64,000 nucleotides of DNA from Alteromonas aestuariivivens (lineage in GTDB: Bacteria > Pseudomonadota > Gammaproteobacteria > Enterobacterales > Alteromonadaceae): the NCBI RefSeq assembly GCF_003367475.1, contig NZ_QRHA01000005.1, positions 1 to 64,000 of the forward strand, given 5' to 3'. This document shows positions 26,525-35,608 of the stretch, piece after piece. How positions within the stretch are numbered: position 1 is the stretch's first letter; each line of letters starts with the position of its first letter. The position numbers were made by a program, and so were the translations under genes. Below the pieces are notes generated by a model. It made no database searches and was not told where the DNA came from. It saw only the letters and a program-made list of their open reading frames with translations.

Positions 26525-27559
26525 TTATTCTTTATTCAGTTGTTTGATGCCGTTGGCGGTGACAGCAATCACTTTTCCGTCAAATTGAACGGCATTGAGG
26601 ATCGCCGCCTTATCGCTAATCTGCTCCATGGTAATACCGGCAGGTGGCTCGCAGGTGACAGAGCTGGCGTATGGATCTGGTTCACTGACCGGAAGTGGCC
26701 TTTGCGCATGAATGATGATGCCATTGTTACCCATAGCGATGACTTCGCTTTGCAGCGGTAATACGGAATTCAGTGTACTGTCTGAACAGGTGTTGACGTA
26801 TTCCCAATCGCCCTGCTCGCGCCTGACGAACATATTACCCCGTAGTCCTACCGCTAAAATGGTGTTTTCATCCAGTGGCTGAACATCAAAAAATGACCCT
26901 GTGTAATCCACATCAAAACGTACCCAGGAACGCCCCTGGTCTTCGCTTACGGCCAGTAAACCCGCCTCACCGGCCAGATACAACTTTTCACCCGCCCGGG
27001 TAACCCTGTTCAGGTGTGGCAATATGGAATCCAGTTCCTGCTGGTAGAAGGCTTCGTCTTCCTCGCGTATCTGTTCAAGGTATTCCTGGTCCATGGGGTC
27101 GAGCAAGGTAGCATGGCGCTCTGCCCGCCAGTTCACGCCGCCGTCAAGTGTGCGGTAAAAAAGCCCGTAGGCTCCTATCGCTATACCATGTGCCTGATCC
27201 CAAAACACAATATCGAGAAACGGGCGTTCCAGATCGGGTTCCTGCATCTGAGTCTGCCAGGACTGGCCCCGGTCAGCAGAATGCAAAATGGTGGCGTCAT
27301 GCCCAACTGCCCAAACCCGATCACCCACTGCCGCTGTTGCAGTAAGGGTGGACTGGGTAGGAACTGCAGACTGCGTAAAATCAACGCCGTTATTGGATGT
27401 CAGAATATGCCCGCGTTCACCAACTACCACCAGATAGTCACTCGCCGCCACATCCAGCAGAACCGATTGCTCGACCAGAGGTGCCAGAAATGCCTCCTGG
27501 GCGGAGGCAGAAAAAGTGATGGCGGATGTCACGAGCACCGACGCAAGAGCGTTCTTCAT
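26525..27559 (-). CDS. YCF48-like beta-propeller protein, exported
   Basis: A 344-residue protein with a Sec signal peptide (MKNALASVLVTSAITFSASAQ, cleavage near 21) and repeated BNR/YCF48-type blades, for example GERGHILTSNNGVDF, GHDATILHSADRGQSWQ, GAYGLFYRTLDGGVNW and GEAGLLAVSEDQGRSW. YCF48 (HCF136) helps photosystem II assembly in phototrophs, but here there is no photosynthesis and the fold is more likely a periplasmic scaffold. AAGGAG lies 11 bases before ATG at 27559. It is followed after 9 bp by the RND gene, with which it surely forms an operon. Confidence 0.82.
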   Translation of the reverse strand: MKNALASVLVTSAITFSASAQEAFLAPLVEQSVLLDVAASDYLVVVGERGHILTSNNGVDFTQSAVPTQSTLTATAAVGDRVWAVGHDATILHSADRGQSWQTQMQEPDLERPFLDIVFWDQAHGIAIGAYGLFYRTLDGGVNWRAERHATLLDPMDQEYLEQIREEDEAFYQQELDSILPHLNRVTRAGEKLYLAGEAGLLAVSEDQGRSWVRFDVDYTGSFFDVQPLDENTILAVGLRGNMFVRREQGDWEYVNTCSDSTLNSVLPLQSEVIAMGNNGIIIHAQRPLPVSEPDPYASSVTCEPPAGITMEQISDKAAILNAVQFDGKVIAVTANGIKQLNKE

Positions 27560-27602
27560 ACCCGGGTTTGCTCCTTATTTTTTATTTTCATTCTGTATAT
27601 AC

Positions 27603-27626
27603 AAAAACGGTTGGCAATGCCAACCG
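27603..27626 (-). terminator. Hairpin with T run between the DUF1329 and YCF48-like genes, possible attenuator
   Basis: CGGTTGGC (27608-27615) pairs perfectly with GCCAACCG (27619-27626), loop AAT. On the minus strand it is followed by TTTTTG. It lies only 8 bp after the DUF1329 stop and 44 bp before the YCF48-like start, within what looks like one transcription unit. It may cut expression of the pump genes relative to the outer-membrane and periplasmic genes. Confidence 0.75.
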
Positions 27627-27633
27627 CTTGGTC

Positions 27634-29004
27634 CTAACGCATGCCTTCCCGTCGCAGCGCCTGCGGCGTGAACTCTACCTCTCTCGGGCGAATGGTAAAG
27701 TCGTACATGGTCTTCTCGTTATCAAGCCCCATGGCGAGATAGCGACGGGAATTCAGGTCGTGGTACACATCAAGCGTAGACCATTGGGTGGGTACCTCGT
27801 AGTAGTTTACACCATAGGCAAAACCAACCCGATACAGCTCACCGCGATTGTCGTACATATCAGCAACCTGAATTTGCCAGCTGTCTTCGTCAATGAAAAA
27901 CACGCGCTTCTGGTAAATGTGGCGGAAACCTTCTTTCAAAGTAGCTTCTACCACCCAGACCCGGTGTTTTTCCCAGCGGGTTAAATCCGGATTGATATGG
28001 TTTGGCTGCAGAACGTCAGCAAACTTCACATTGTCGCTGTGCAGCGCATAGTTGTTGTAGGCTACGTACAGTTCCTTCTTGCCCTTCAGTTCCCAGTTGT
28101 AGCGGTTCGGAGAACCGTTAAACATATCGAAATCGTCAGTAGTACGCAGACCGTCAGATGCAGTTCCCGGCGTGTCATAGGCAATGTTTGGTGCCAATCT
28201 CACCCGACGTTGCCCGGTATTGTACGTCCAGGCTTTGCGTGGCTCTTTAATTTGGTCAACCGTTTCGTGTACCAGCAACGCGGTTCCTGCCAGACGTGCC
28301 GGCTCGGTAATTTTCTGCTTGAACATAAACAGAATATTGTCCGCCTCAAGCTGTTCCGGCGTTGCATCAGCTTTTGAATACTGGAGCAGTAACTGCTCGT
28401 CAAAACCGATTACGTTGTAGTCTCCGGAGGATGTAACTGCAGCCTGGCCACCATAACGCTGAATGGCTTCACCACGGTAACGCAGAATATGGTTCCAGAT
28501 GGCTTCCAGACCGTTTTGTGGAATTGGGAAAGGGATCCCGATAGCCGCACCTTTTAACCCGTTCCCGCCGTCAAGCAGTTCCGCGCGCGTCGCATTTATC
28601 TTGGTTTGCTCATACACCGACTGCGGGTTGGATGCAGAACGGCGGGTTTGATAGACCGGCATCCGGAAGGTATCCGGATAAGTCTCAAACATTTTGATCT
28701 GCCCTTCGGTCAGATTGGCAGTGTATTCCTTGTAATTTTTGGCGGTAATTTCAAACAACACCGCATCGCCAGGATAAGGATCCGGGTGATGGTCGCCAAC
28801 CTGATACCCTGCAGGCAGGGTGGTGATACCACCAGTCCAGGCGGGAATGCTGCCATCTGCGTTACCCGCTTTTTCAGCGCCCAGAGGCGTGAGTTCGTTG
28901 CCCAGTTTGCTGGCTTCTTCAGGGCTGATTTTGGCATTGGCGGCAGCGCTGCCCAGCGCCAGGGATAATGCCGCAGCAATTAATCCAACTTTTTTAATCA
29001 TCAT
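27634..29004 (-). CDS. DUF1329 family periplasmic protein
   Basis: A 456-residue protein of the DUF1329 (PF07044) family. The signal peptide is MMIKKVGLIAAALSLALGSAAANA, cleavage near 24; the mature part contains GAEKAGNADGSIPAWTGGIT, MPVYQTRRSASNPQSVYEQTK and GFRHIYQKRVFFIDEDSWQI. A longer frame begins 31 codons upstream, but the chosen ATG at 29004 gives a proper signal peptide and has GAGG 7 bases ahead, 10 bp after the DUF1302 stop. I recall DUF1329 being compared with lipoprotein-carrier-like folds, which would fit a periplasmic lipid carrier; this is not shown by the sequence alone. Confidence 0.85.
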   Translation of the reverse strand: MMIKKVGLIAAALSLALGSAAANAKISPEEASKLGNELTPLGAEKAGNADGSIPAWTGGITTLPAGYQVGDHHPDPYPGDAVLFEITAKNYKEYTANLTEGQIKMFETYPDTFRMPVYQTRRSASNPQSVYEQTKINATRAELLDGGNGLKGAAIGIPFPIPQNGLEAIWNHILRYRGEAIQRYGGQAAVTSSGDYNVIGFDEQLLLQYSKADATPEQLEADNILFMFKQKITEPARLAGTALLVHETVDQIKEPRKAWTYNTGQRRVRLAPNIAYDTPGTASDGLRTTDDFDMFNGSPNRYNWELKGKKELYVAYNNYALHSDNVKFADVLQPNHINPDLTRWEKHRVWVVEATLKEGFRHIYQKRVFFIDEDSWQIQVADMYDNRGELYRVGFAYGVNYYEVPTQWSTLDVYHDLNSRRYLAMGLDNEKTMYDFTIRPREVEFTPQALRREGMR

Positions 29005-29014
29005 TATTTGGCCT

Positions 29015-31078
29015 CTAGATTGAATACTTGATATTGAAAGACACAAAGTCACGATCAGACAGCGCGTTGGTGGTACCCAGACCACCCCAATAGGCATTGT
29101 AGGCCGCTGTTGCTGACCACTTGCTCAAGTAATCAAATGTCAAAGATATGCTGGCAGACTTGGTGTCTTCCAAAAACAGATACAGTGGATCAGGCGTTGT
29201 ACCATCAACATCGTGGGAGAAGGTCGCCCGGGTACGCAGATTCACACCGGAAAAGACGTTGTTAAAATCTGCCACCGCAAGGATCCGGTAGCCCCATGCA
29301 TCTTCGGTAGCAAACGGGTTGGTTTCCGGCCCGTTAGACAGACCTGTGTGCAAACCAGGACGAGGGTTGCCATCGGCTGTCGGTTCCAGTGAAGGTGTAC
29401 GGTGAGTGCCCGGCGCATTCAGACGGACAACGTTCGGATCAGGGAAATCCATAATATTAACGTACCCTGCCTCACCCAACAGAATAAGGTTGTCTGACCC
29501 GAGCGCCGGTCCGAACACATGTGAAACCGTAAACTGGGCCTGCCAGGTATCGGAGAACAGAAAACCTTGTGCAGTCTCGCCTGGCCCGACATTGCGGCCG
29601 ATGTTATTCAGTTGCGAAATGCCCGCAAGGTCGGGTCTTAATCCCACATTGGCAAGTTGCTCGGGCATGCCCATATAGAGCAACTCAACGTCGTCAATTT
29701 GAAGAGGTTCGTCCTGGCGGTAAGCAAATTCACCAGCCAGAGCCGTCGTACCTACGTTGGTGTTGAAGCTGAATCCGTAAAGCTTGATGTCTTCCGGGTA
29801 AAAGAACTGGGCCTCGGTAAAAGCCTGCAAGTCGGTAATATTTTCTTTGGTGATGGTATTCTGAGCCATATAGGCCAAATCAGCACCGATACCGGCAGCA
29901 GTGAAGTCAGACGTTACACCGGAAATCAGCGGACGCTGGCTATGGTAATTTATGTGGTAAAAGCTCAGTTCTGACTGGTTCAGCTCTTCCGCAAACCAAG
30001 TCAGGCGCAAGCCATACTGGCCCTGATCGTCAGCATCATGGTGAGCGGCATCTGAATAGCCACGCACAGCTACTTTGGTCGGGTAAGCGAGGTAAGCCTG
30101 TGAGATCTGTGCCGGATCGGCACCGGCTGCCAGCGCTGCACCCAAATCATTCAGTGAAGATAACAGGTGCTCCATATCGATATCGGGGTTTCCGGTAAAG
30201 CCCAGCTGAATGTTATTGGCCTGCCCGCCTTCGCCGGCAAAGTCGTTGGTAGCAAAATAGCTTCCTGAAACCGGAAGCCAACTGCGCTCCCACTCATACT
30301 GGTAATAACCGGAAACGCTCAGTGTATCGGTCAGACCAAGCGAAGCGAACACCATCCCTACCGGAATAAATACTTCCTTCAACTCTGCGCCAGGCGCTCT
30401 GGCCCGGGTAACATCAACCGGATTCGTGGTGTTAATGCCGTGCTGTATAAAAGTACTCTCACCCCAACTGATAACCTGGTTACCGACACGGACCGACAAG
30501 GGTTGATCACCAATCCACCAGTCTGCGTAGAAAAACGCATCCAGCAGCCGAATATCCTGGCACAACAAATCCTTGGCTTCCGGGTCTTCACACAGGTCTA
30601 CCTGGGTGCCGGTAATGGGATTGGACCAGGGACGATCGCCATCCATCTGTTCAAAATCATGGAACCAGAATGCGCGGGCAAAAAAACCATAGTCGCCAAA
30701 GTTCACATCCAGCTCATGGTTACCGGATACCTGGGTAGAGAACGCTTCACCGGGGTCGTGTGCAAGGTTACCCAAATCGTTGTTTGTTGAATATGCGCCG
30801 TCAGAAGACGCCCAAACGTCAGCCGCAGGGTAGATAACGTTGGTTGCGGCATTGTACCCACTCCAGTCAAACTGGGGGTGGTTACTGTTTCCAATCAGAC
30901 TGAAATCCCGGTTTTCAGTACGGATACTGGTTGCCAGAGTAAAGTTGGAGTCGAGTGAAATACTAACATCGCCCACTTGCCAGCTCGCCGCATAACCGGG
31001 GGCTGAAACCGCACCGAGTATTGCGACAACGCCTGCTGCGATGGGAGACTTTTGAAATGGACCAGGCCTGTTTGTCAT
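29015..31078 (-). CDS. DUF1302 family outer-membrane beta-barrel protein
   Basis: A 687-residue protein with a signal peptide (cleavage after GYAA near 31). The mature part is rich in alternating, aromatic-containing strands typical of outer-membrane barrels and ends in DFVSFNIKYSI, an aromatic/hydrophobic C-terminus suited to the BAM machinery. The segment ASWQVGDVSISLDSNFTLATS matches the DUF1302 (PF06980) start. It is first of four genes with DUF1329, a YCF48-like propeller and an RND pump. AGGAG lies 9 to 10 bases before ATG. Two palindromes lie upstream. It is probably a channel or docking barrel for the substrate of the system. Confidence 0.85.
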   Translation of the reverse strand: MTNRPGPFQKSPIAAGVVAILGAVSAPGYAASWQVGDVSISLDSNFTLATSIRTENRDFSLIGNSNHPQFDWSGYNAATNVIYPAADVWASSDGAYSTNNDLGNLAHDPGEAFSTQVSGNHELDVNFGDYGFFARAFWFHDFEQMDGDRPWSNPITGTQVDLCEDPEAKDLLCQDIRLLDAFFYADWWIGDQPLSVRVGNQVISWGESTFIQHGINTTNPVDVTRARAPGAELKEVFIPVGMVFASLGLTDTLSVSGYYQYEWERSWLPVSGSYFATNDFAGEGGQANNIQLGFTGNPDIDMEHLLSSLNDLGAALAAGADPAQISQAYLAYPTKVAVRGYSDAAHHDADDQGQYGLRLTWFAEELNQSELSFYHINYHSQRPLISGVTSDFTAAGIGADLAYMAQNTITKENITDLQAFTEAQFFYPEDIKLYGFSFNTNVGTTALAGEFAYRQDEPLQIDDVELLYMGMPEQLANVGLRPDLAGISQLNNIGRNVGPGETAQGFLFSDTWQAQFTVSHVFGPALGSDNLILLGEAGYVNIMDFPDPNVVRLNAPGTHRTPSLEPTADGNPRPGLHTGLSNGPETNPFATEDAWGYRILAVADFNNVFSGVNLRTRATFSHDVDGTTPDPLYLFLEDTKSASISLTFDYLSKWSATAAYNAYWGGLGTTNALSDRDFVSFNIKYSI

Positions 31079-31143
31079 AGTTTTTATTCTCCTAAGTCAT
31101 CACGTTACATGTGCTGACTGTAAGACCAATCACGTTGTTTAAC

Positions 31144-31162
31144 AAAATGATTACATCATTTT
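31144..31162. promoter_or_regulatory. Palindrome in the promoter region of the DUF1302 cluster
   Basis: AAAATGAT (31144-31151) and ATCATTTT (31155-31162) are perfect inverted repeats 3 bp apart. The centre lies about 75 bp upstream of the DUF1302 start, and on the minus strand it overlaps a possible -10 (TAATCA). This is where an operator for a dimeric repressor would be placed. The regulator is not identified. Confidence 0.45.
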
Positions 31163-31221
31163 TCATTGATCGCAAGAACAAATCGTACCAGTCAAACAAC
31201 TGTATGAAAAATAACCTGAGA

Positions 31222-31244
31222 GTTGATGTGTGACGCACATCAAC
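31222..31244. promoter_or_regulatory. Second perfect inverted repeat upstream of the DUF1302 cluster
   Basis: GTTGATGTG (31222-31230) and CACATCAAC (31236-31244) are perfect 9-bp repeats with a 5-bp spacer. Spacing excludes a normal CRP site (TGTGA-N6-TCACA). It is also 19 bp downstream of the DUF2835 stop, so it could instead be a terminator stem, but there is no T run close behind. Confidence 0.4.
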
Positions 31245-31262
31245 GCAGCAAGCGCAGGTAAT

Positions 31263-31499
31263 TCAACGAATCTTCTCAAAGGTGCGGATTTTGTTGTCAT
31301 TACCGACAATAAGACGAAAACGGCCGCTCAGGCCATAGCTGTGAACGTGGGAGCGCAAGCGGCTTGAGGGTATCTGAACCCTCGTACCGTTTTCGGCCGT
31401 TAATACTACCTTGTGGTTGCCAGGAAAATAAAGCGATTCACATTGCTGGTAGTTTAACGACAAAGTGAAGTAATAAATTTGCTCAGGCTTGGTGTTCAT
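31263..31499 (-). CDS. DUF2835 family small protein
   Basis: A 78-residue cytoplasmic protein starting MNTKPEQIYYFTLSLNYQQC and containing GTRVQIPSSRLRSHV and LSGRFRLIVGNDNKI, matching the DUF2835 (PF11197) pattern. The ATG at 31499 is preferred to an upstream in-frame ATG. The gene overlaps the end of pepN by 17 bp in another frame, so translation is probably coupled. Function is unknown. Confidence 0.8.
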   Translation of the reverse strand: MNTKPEQIYYFTLSLNYQQCESLYFPGNHKVVLTAENGTRVQIPSSRLRSHVHSYGLSGRFRLIVGNDNKIRTFEKIR

Positions 31500-34086
31500 C
31501 AAAGGCCAGGCTCTTACTGACTTTTTCAAACAGATCCCTGCTTAACCCACTCTGATTGAGCAAACGCCCAAGCTGGGCTTTCATTTTCTCCTGATACCCG
31601 GGTGCGAATTGTTGCCATTGTGTGAGCGGCGTAACAATGCGCGACGCAACCTGTGGATTGGTTTTGTCCAACTGGAGCAAATAATCAGTGACAAACTTAT
31701 AACCACTGCCATCCACAGCATGGAAGCCGGCCGTATTGTAGAATGCAAAACTGCCAATCAGCGCACGTACCCGGTTGGGATTGCCGTCACTGAACTGTGG
31801 GTGTTCCCTGAGCAGTGTCAGTTGTGAGAGGCTGTCTGCCCGCTCACAGGTCGCATGCAGAGAAAACCACTTATCCAGCACCAGTGGGTCCTGCTTCCAG
31901 CGAGATTCAAAGTCTGCCATCAGGGTTTCGAACAATTGCGACTTTCCACGTTGTGCCGCTTTCAGCGCACCCAGTGTGTCGGTCATGTTATCAGCGTTGT
32001 GGTACTGGCGCTCAACCAGTTGACTGCCCTTTTCGGTAAGTGCCAGATGGCCTAAAACCACATTTCTGACCCTTCTCGCATTCACCTGATACTGGGAATA
32101 CTGATACGACCCGGCAGCAATCGAAGCGTATATCTGTGTAAGCGGCTCACTCAGCTGCATCGCAAAGTCATGGCAAAACTGTTCTCTGGCACGGTGCAAC
32201 CGGTCTACATCCACCAGCGTGCGACTTTGGCACAGGGTTTCAAAACTGGGAATAACCAGGCATTCGCCGAGCAATTCGTGATTATCTGCTTCGTCCAGAC
32301 ACACGCCCTTCAACCCGGACCATATGGCATCGTTAACGTTGCTGCCGTTGCCATTCGCGTACTGTTCAATACACCAGTCATAGAGCGACTGCAGAGCATC
32401 CCAACGATTAAAACTGTCGTCCGCAAAACGAAATACATGAAGTAATTCCTGTACCGACAGCGGATTATTTACCTTGGCCGGGGCAGAAAAATTGCCCAGC
32501 ACTACAGGAATAACCGGGTTGCCAAGGCCTGAAAAACTCAGCGTTACTGATTCCGAGTCCAGAATAACCAGGCCATCCTTTATCTTACCTTCATCATCAG
32601 TAATGTGTGCGCCGTTGGCGTCAATGCAATCCATCGCCACAGGTAAGTACAGTGGCTCTTTTTTGTGCTGATCGGCGGTTTTCGGGTTACGCTGACGCAG
32701 CGTAATGGTCTGGTTCCCTGCCTCATCAACGGGTTTACGTTCAACCTCAATGACCGGTGTTCCGGATTGGCTGTACCAGCGTGAAAATGCGCTCAGGTCC
32801 AGTTCGGTGGCACTTTGCATTGCTGCGACAAAGTCATCACAAGTTACCGCCTGACCATCGTGACGCCGAAAATATTCGTCCATACCTTGGCGAAATCCCT
32901 CTTCACCCAACAAGGTATGCAGCATACGGATCACTTCCGCACCCTTGTCGTAAACCGTCACCGTATAAAAATTATTCATTTCGATGACTTCGTCTGGCCG
33001 AATAGGATGACTCATGGCACTGGCGTCTTCGGCAAACTGATGTTCACGCATGACTCTGACATGCTTGATACGGTTGCTCAGCGGCGATGTCATATCCGCG
33101 CTGAATTGCTGATCGCGAAATACGGTCAAGCCTTCTTTCAGACTCAACTGGAACCAGTCACGGCAGGTTACCCGGTTACCTGTCCAATTATGGAAATATT
33201 CATGGGCGATCACCGATTCAACATTAAAGAAATCCTCGTCGGTCGCAGAGTTTTGGTCCGCCAGCACAAATTTGCTGTTAAAGACGTTCAACCCCTTGTT
33301 CTCCATGGCTCCCATGTTAAAAAAGTCCACCGCAACAATCATGTAAATATCGAGGTCATACTCCAGGCCGTATTTCTGCTCATCCCAGCGCATCGCTCGC
33401 TTCAGCGCATCAAGTGCGAACCTGCCCCGCTCCCGTTTCCCGATATCTACATACAATTCCAAAGCGACTTCCCTACCGCTGGCGGTAGTGTAGGAATCGG
33501 TCAGCAAATCAAAGTCACCGGCCACCAGAGCAAACAGATAGCAGGGCTTTGGATGAGGGTCCTGCCAGGTCACCCAATGGGTGCCGTCAGTATTTTCTCC
33601 CCGGGCAACCGGATTTCCATTGGCTAGCAGGGTGGGCAGTGATGTCTTGTCGCCCTGAACTGTCACCTCGTAGGTTGCAAGTACATCCGGGCGATCAAGA
33701 AAATAGGTTATGCGCCTGAATCCTTCCGCCTCACACTGAGTACAATACACCCCATTGGACAGGTAAAGCCCTTCCAATGCCTGGTTGTGCTGAGGGTCAA
33801 TGAGAGTTTCAATTTCAAGGGTAAAACAATCCGGAACGTTCGCCAGCGCCAGGCTGGTGTCGTTGAGAGCATAATCTTCCAATACCTTTTGTTCGAGCCG
33901 GACACTGACGAGTTCCAGCTTTTCACCATCCAGGATAAGGGGCTCGGAGTGCTTGCCCTTGCGTTCTATCTCCAGGCGGCTTTTCACCCGGGTTTGGGTA
34001 GGATTCAGGTCGATAAACAGTTTGACGTCACGGATGACAAAAAGCGGCGGGGTATAATCCGCCCGCCGTTTAACTTGCATGTTCAT
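31483..34086 (-). CDS. pepN: Aminopeptidase N (M1 family)
   Basis: An 867-residue zinc aminopeptidase, close in length to E. coli PepN (870). The exopeptidase motif GAMEN is at 259-263 and the zinc site HEYFHNW at 295-301, with the third ligand expected in the following SLKEGLTVFRDQQFS segment. No signal peptide is seen, so it acts in the cytoplasm to trim N-terminal residues during peptide turnover. AGGG lies 5 to 6 bases before ATG at 34086; a second ATG follows two codons later. DUF2835 overlaps its 3' end. Confidence 0.96.
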   Translation of the reverse strand: MNMQVKRRADYTPPLFVIRDVKLFIDLNPTQTRVKSRLEIERKGKHSEPLILDGEKLELVSVRLEQKVLEDYALNDTSLALANVPDCFTLEIETLIDPQHNQALEGLYLSNGVYCTQCEAEGFRRITYFLDRPDVLATYEVTVQGDKTSLPTLLANGNPVARGENTDGTHWVTWQDPHPKPCYLFALVAGDFDLLTDSYTTASGREVALELYVDIGKRERGRFALDALKRAMRWDEQKYGLEYDLDIYMIVAVDFFNMGAMENKGLNVFNSKFVLADQNSATDEDFFNVESVIAHEYFHNWTGNRVTCRDWFQLSLKEGLTVFRDQQFSADMTSPLSNRIKHVRVMREHQFAEDASAMSHPIRPDEVIEMNNFYTVTVYDKGAEVIRMLHTLLGEEGFRQGMDEYFRRHDGQAVTCDDFVAAMQSATELDLSAFSRWYSQSGTPVIEVERKPVDEAGNQTITLRQRNPKTADQHKKEPLYLPVAMDCIDANGAHITDDEGKIKDGLVILDSESVTLSFSGLGNPVIPVVLGNFSAPAKVNNPLSVQELLHVFRFADDSFNRWDALQSLYDWCIEQYANGNGSNVNDAIWSGLKGVCLDEADNHELLGECLVIPSFETLCQSRTLVDVDRLHRAREQFCHDFAMQLSEPLTQIYASIAAGSYQYSQYQVNARRVRNVVLGHLALTEKGSQLVERQYHNADNMTDTLGALKAAQRGKSQLFETLMADFESRWKQDPLVLDKWFSLHATCERADSLSQLTLLREHPQFSDGNPNRVRALIGSFAFYNTAGFHAVDGSGYKFVTDYLLQLDKTNPQVASRIVTPLTQWQQFAPGYQEKMKAQLGRLLNQSGLSRDLFEKVSKSLAFDEHQA

Positions 34087-34110
34087 AGTTGCCCTATTCA
34101 GACTGTCTGA

Positions 34111-35580
34111 TTAGTTGGATTCTTTGGCAGAAGTTGTATACGGAGGCTCAATTCTAAGGATCTTTATCCCCAGATAGGCGTAAATCACTGCCAGCACCGG
34201 GCTAATAAGGTTAAAGAACGCATAGAAAATGTATTCAAACGGATGAACCATTAATACACCCTGCATATACGCACCACAGGTATTCCACGGGATTAGTGGT
34301 GAGGTAATGGTTCCACCGTCTTCCAGACTGCGGGAAAGATTAAGACGGTCAAGCCCACGCTTTTCAAATTCTTCCTTGTACATGCGCCCTGGCATGACAA
34401 TTGACATATACTGGTCGGCCGTAATCAGGTTGGTACCAATACAGGTAAGGATGGTTCGGCTGACCATATCCCCGGCAGATTTGGCTCCGTACAGAATTGT
34501 ACTAACGGCGCGTTTGAGCAACCCAACGCTCTCCAGCACCGCACCAAATGACATGGCACAGATGATTAGCCATATGGTATTGAGCATTGACGACATGCCA
34601 CCTCGGCTCAACAGACTGTTGAGGTTTTCATCCGGGGTGGAAAAGCTCACCCCATCAAATAACGAAGTCCAGACAACTTTGAGTGCTCCGATTGCACTCT
34701 GCTCGCCCTCGCCGACCATACTGTAGACGACATCGGACTGAAAGATCACGGCCCACAACGCGCCCAGTAACGCACCAATTGCTACCGCTGGAAATGCTGG
34801 CATCTTTCGAATCGCCAATGTCAGCAGTACCACTAATGGGACCAGAAGATGCCAGCCCAGAGAAAAAGACTGTTCGAGCAATGTCTGCATTTGCTCAATA
34901 CGGTCTGCGGTTGCGTTTCCTGATTCGCTGAAACCCAGAATGGTAAATAGAATTAATGCAATTACAAAGCTGGGGATGGTGGTCCACAGCATATAGCGAA
35001 TGTGTTCAAACAGGTTGGTCCCTGCAACGGCAGGTGCCAGATTTGTGGTCTCAGACAAGGGTGAAATCTTGTCGCCAAAATACGAGCCGGAAACTACCGC
35101 ACCTGCAGCAATTGCCGGAGACATCCCCATGCCGGAAGCAACCCCCATCAAGGCAACACCCACAGTGGCCGCTGTAGTCCAGGAACTGCCAATACTCATC
35201 GCAACCACGGCACAAATCAGGCAGGTTGCGGCGTAGAAAAAAGACGGATTTAACAGCTCAAGGCCATAGTAAATTAACGTGGGAACCGTCCCGGCCAGCA
35301 TCCAGGAACCAATCAGTGACCCTACCGCCAATAATATCAGGCAGGCTCCCAATGACATAGAAATGCCTTTGACGATACCCTTTTCAATCTCCAGCCAGCT
35401 GTGGCCATTCTTCATGCCGATAATGGCTGCCATGCCGGTACCGAGCAAAAGGGCTACTTGGTTAGGGCCAAACGAGGAGCCGTCGCCAAACAGGTAAACT
35501 GCGCCCCCCATCATGATCACTAGGGAAATAATGGGGATGAGTGCATCCAAAAGAGTGGGTTGTTTGATTGTATTTGTCAT
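34111..35580 (-). CDS. nhaC: NhaC-family Na+/H+ antiporter
   Basis: A 489-residue inner-membrane protein with about 11 to 12 hydrophobic helices. Family features include MSIGSSWTTAATVGVALMGV near 130-150 and SGSYFGDKISPLSETTNLAP near 165-185, the conserved NhaC ion-binding region. It exchanges sodium for protons. ATG at 35580 (MTNTIKQPTLLDALIPI) is chosen over a TTG four codons upstream; neither has a strong Shine-Dalgarno sequence. It follows the NSS transporter by 28 bp, so a sodium-coupled uptake gene and a sodium extruder are probably co-expressed. Confidence 0.9.
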   Translation of the reverse strand: MTNTIKQPTLLDALIPIISLVIMMGGAVYLFGDGSSFGPNQVALLLGTGMAAIIGMKNGHSWLEIEKGIVKGISMSLGACLILLAVGSLIGSWMLAGTVPTLIYYGLELLNPSFFYAATCLICAVVAMSIGSSWTTAATVGVALMGVASGMGMSPAIAAGAVVSGSYFGDKISPLSETTNLAPAVAGTNLFEHIRYMLWTTIPSFVIALILFTILGFSESGNATADRIEQMQTLLEQSFSLGWHLLVPLVVLLTLAIRKMPAFPAVAIGALLGALWAVIFQSDVVYSMVGEGEQSAIGALKVVWTSLFDGVSFSTPDENLNSLLSRGGMSSMLNTIWLIICAMSFGAVLESVGLLKRAVSTILYGAKSAGDMVSRTILTCIGTNLITADQYMSIVMPGRMYKEEFEKRGLDRLNLSRSLEDGGTITSPLIPWNTCGAYMQGVLMVHPFEYIFYAFFNLISPVLAVIYAYLGIKILRIEPPYTTSAKESN

Positions 35581-35608
35581 TATAGGAATCAATCTTTACT
35601 TACGTTGT

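Noticed and set aside
31222-31244. CRP binding site, suggested by TGTG and CACA halves.
   Set aside because: The half-sites are 5 bp apart, but a CRP site needs TGTGA and TCACA with a 6-bp centre.
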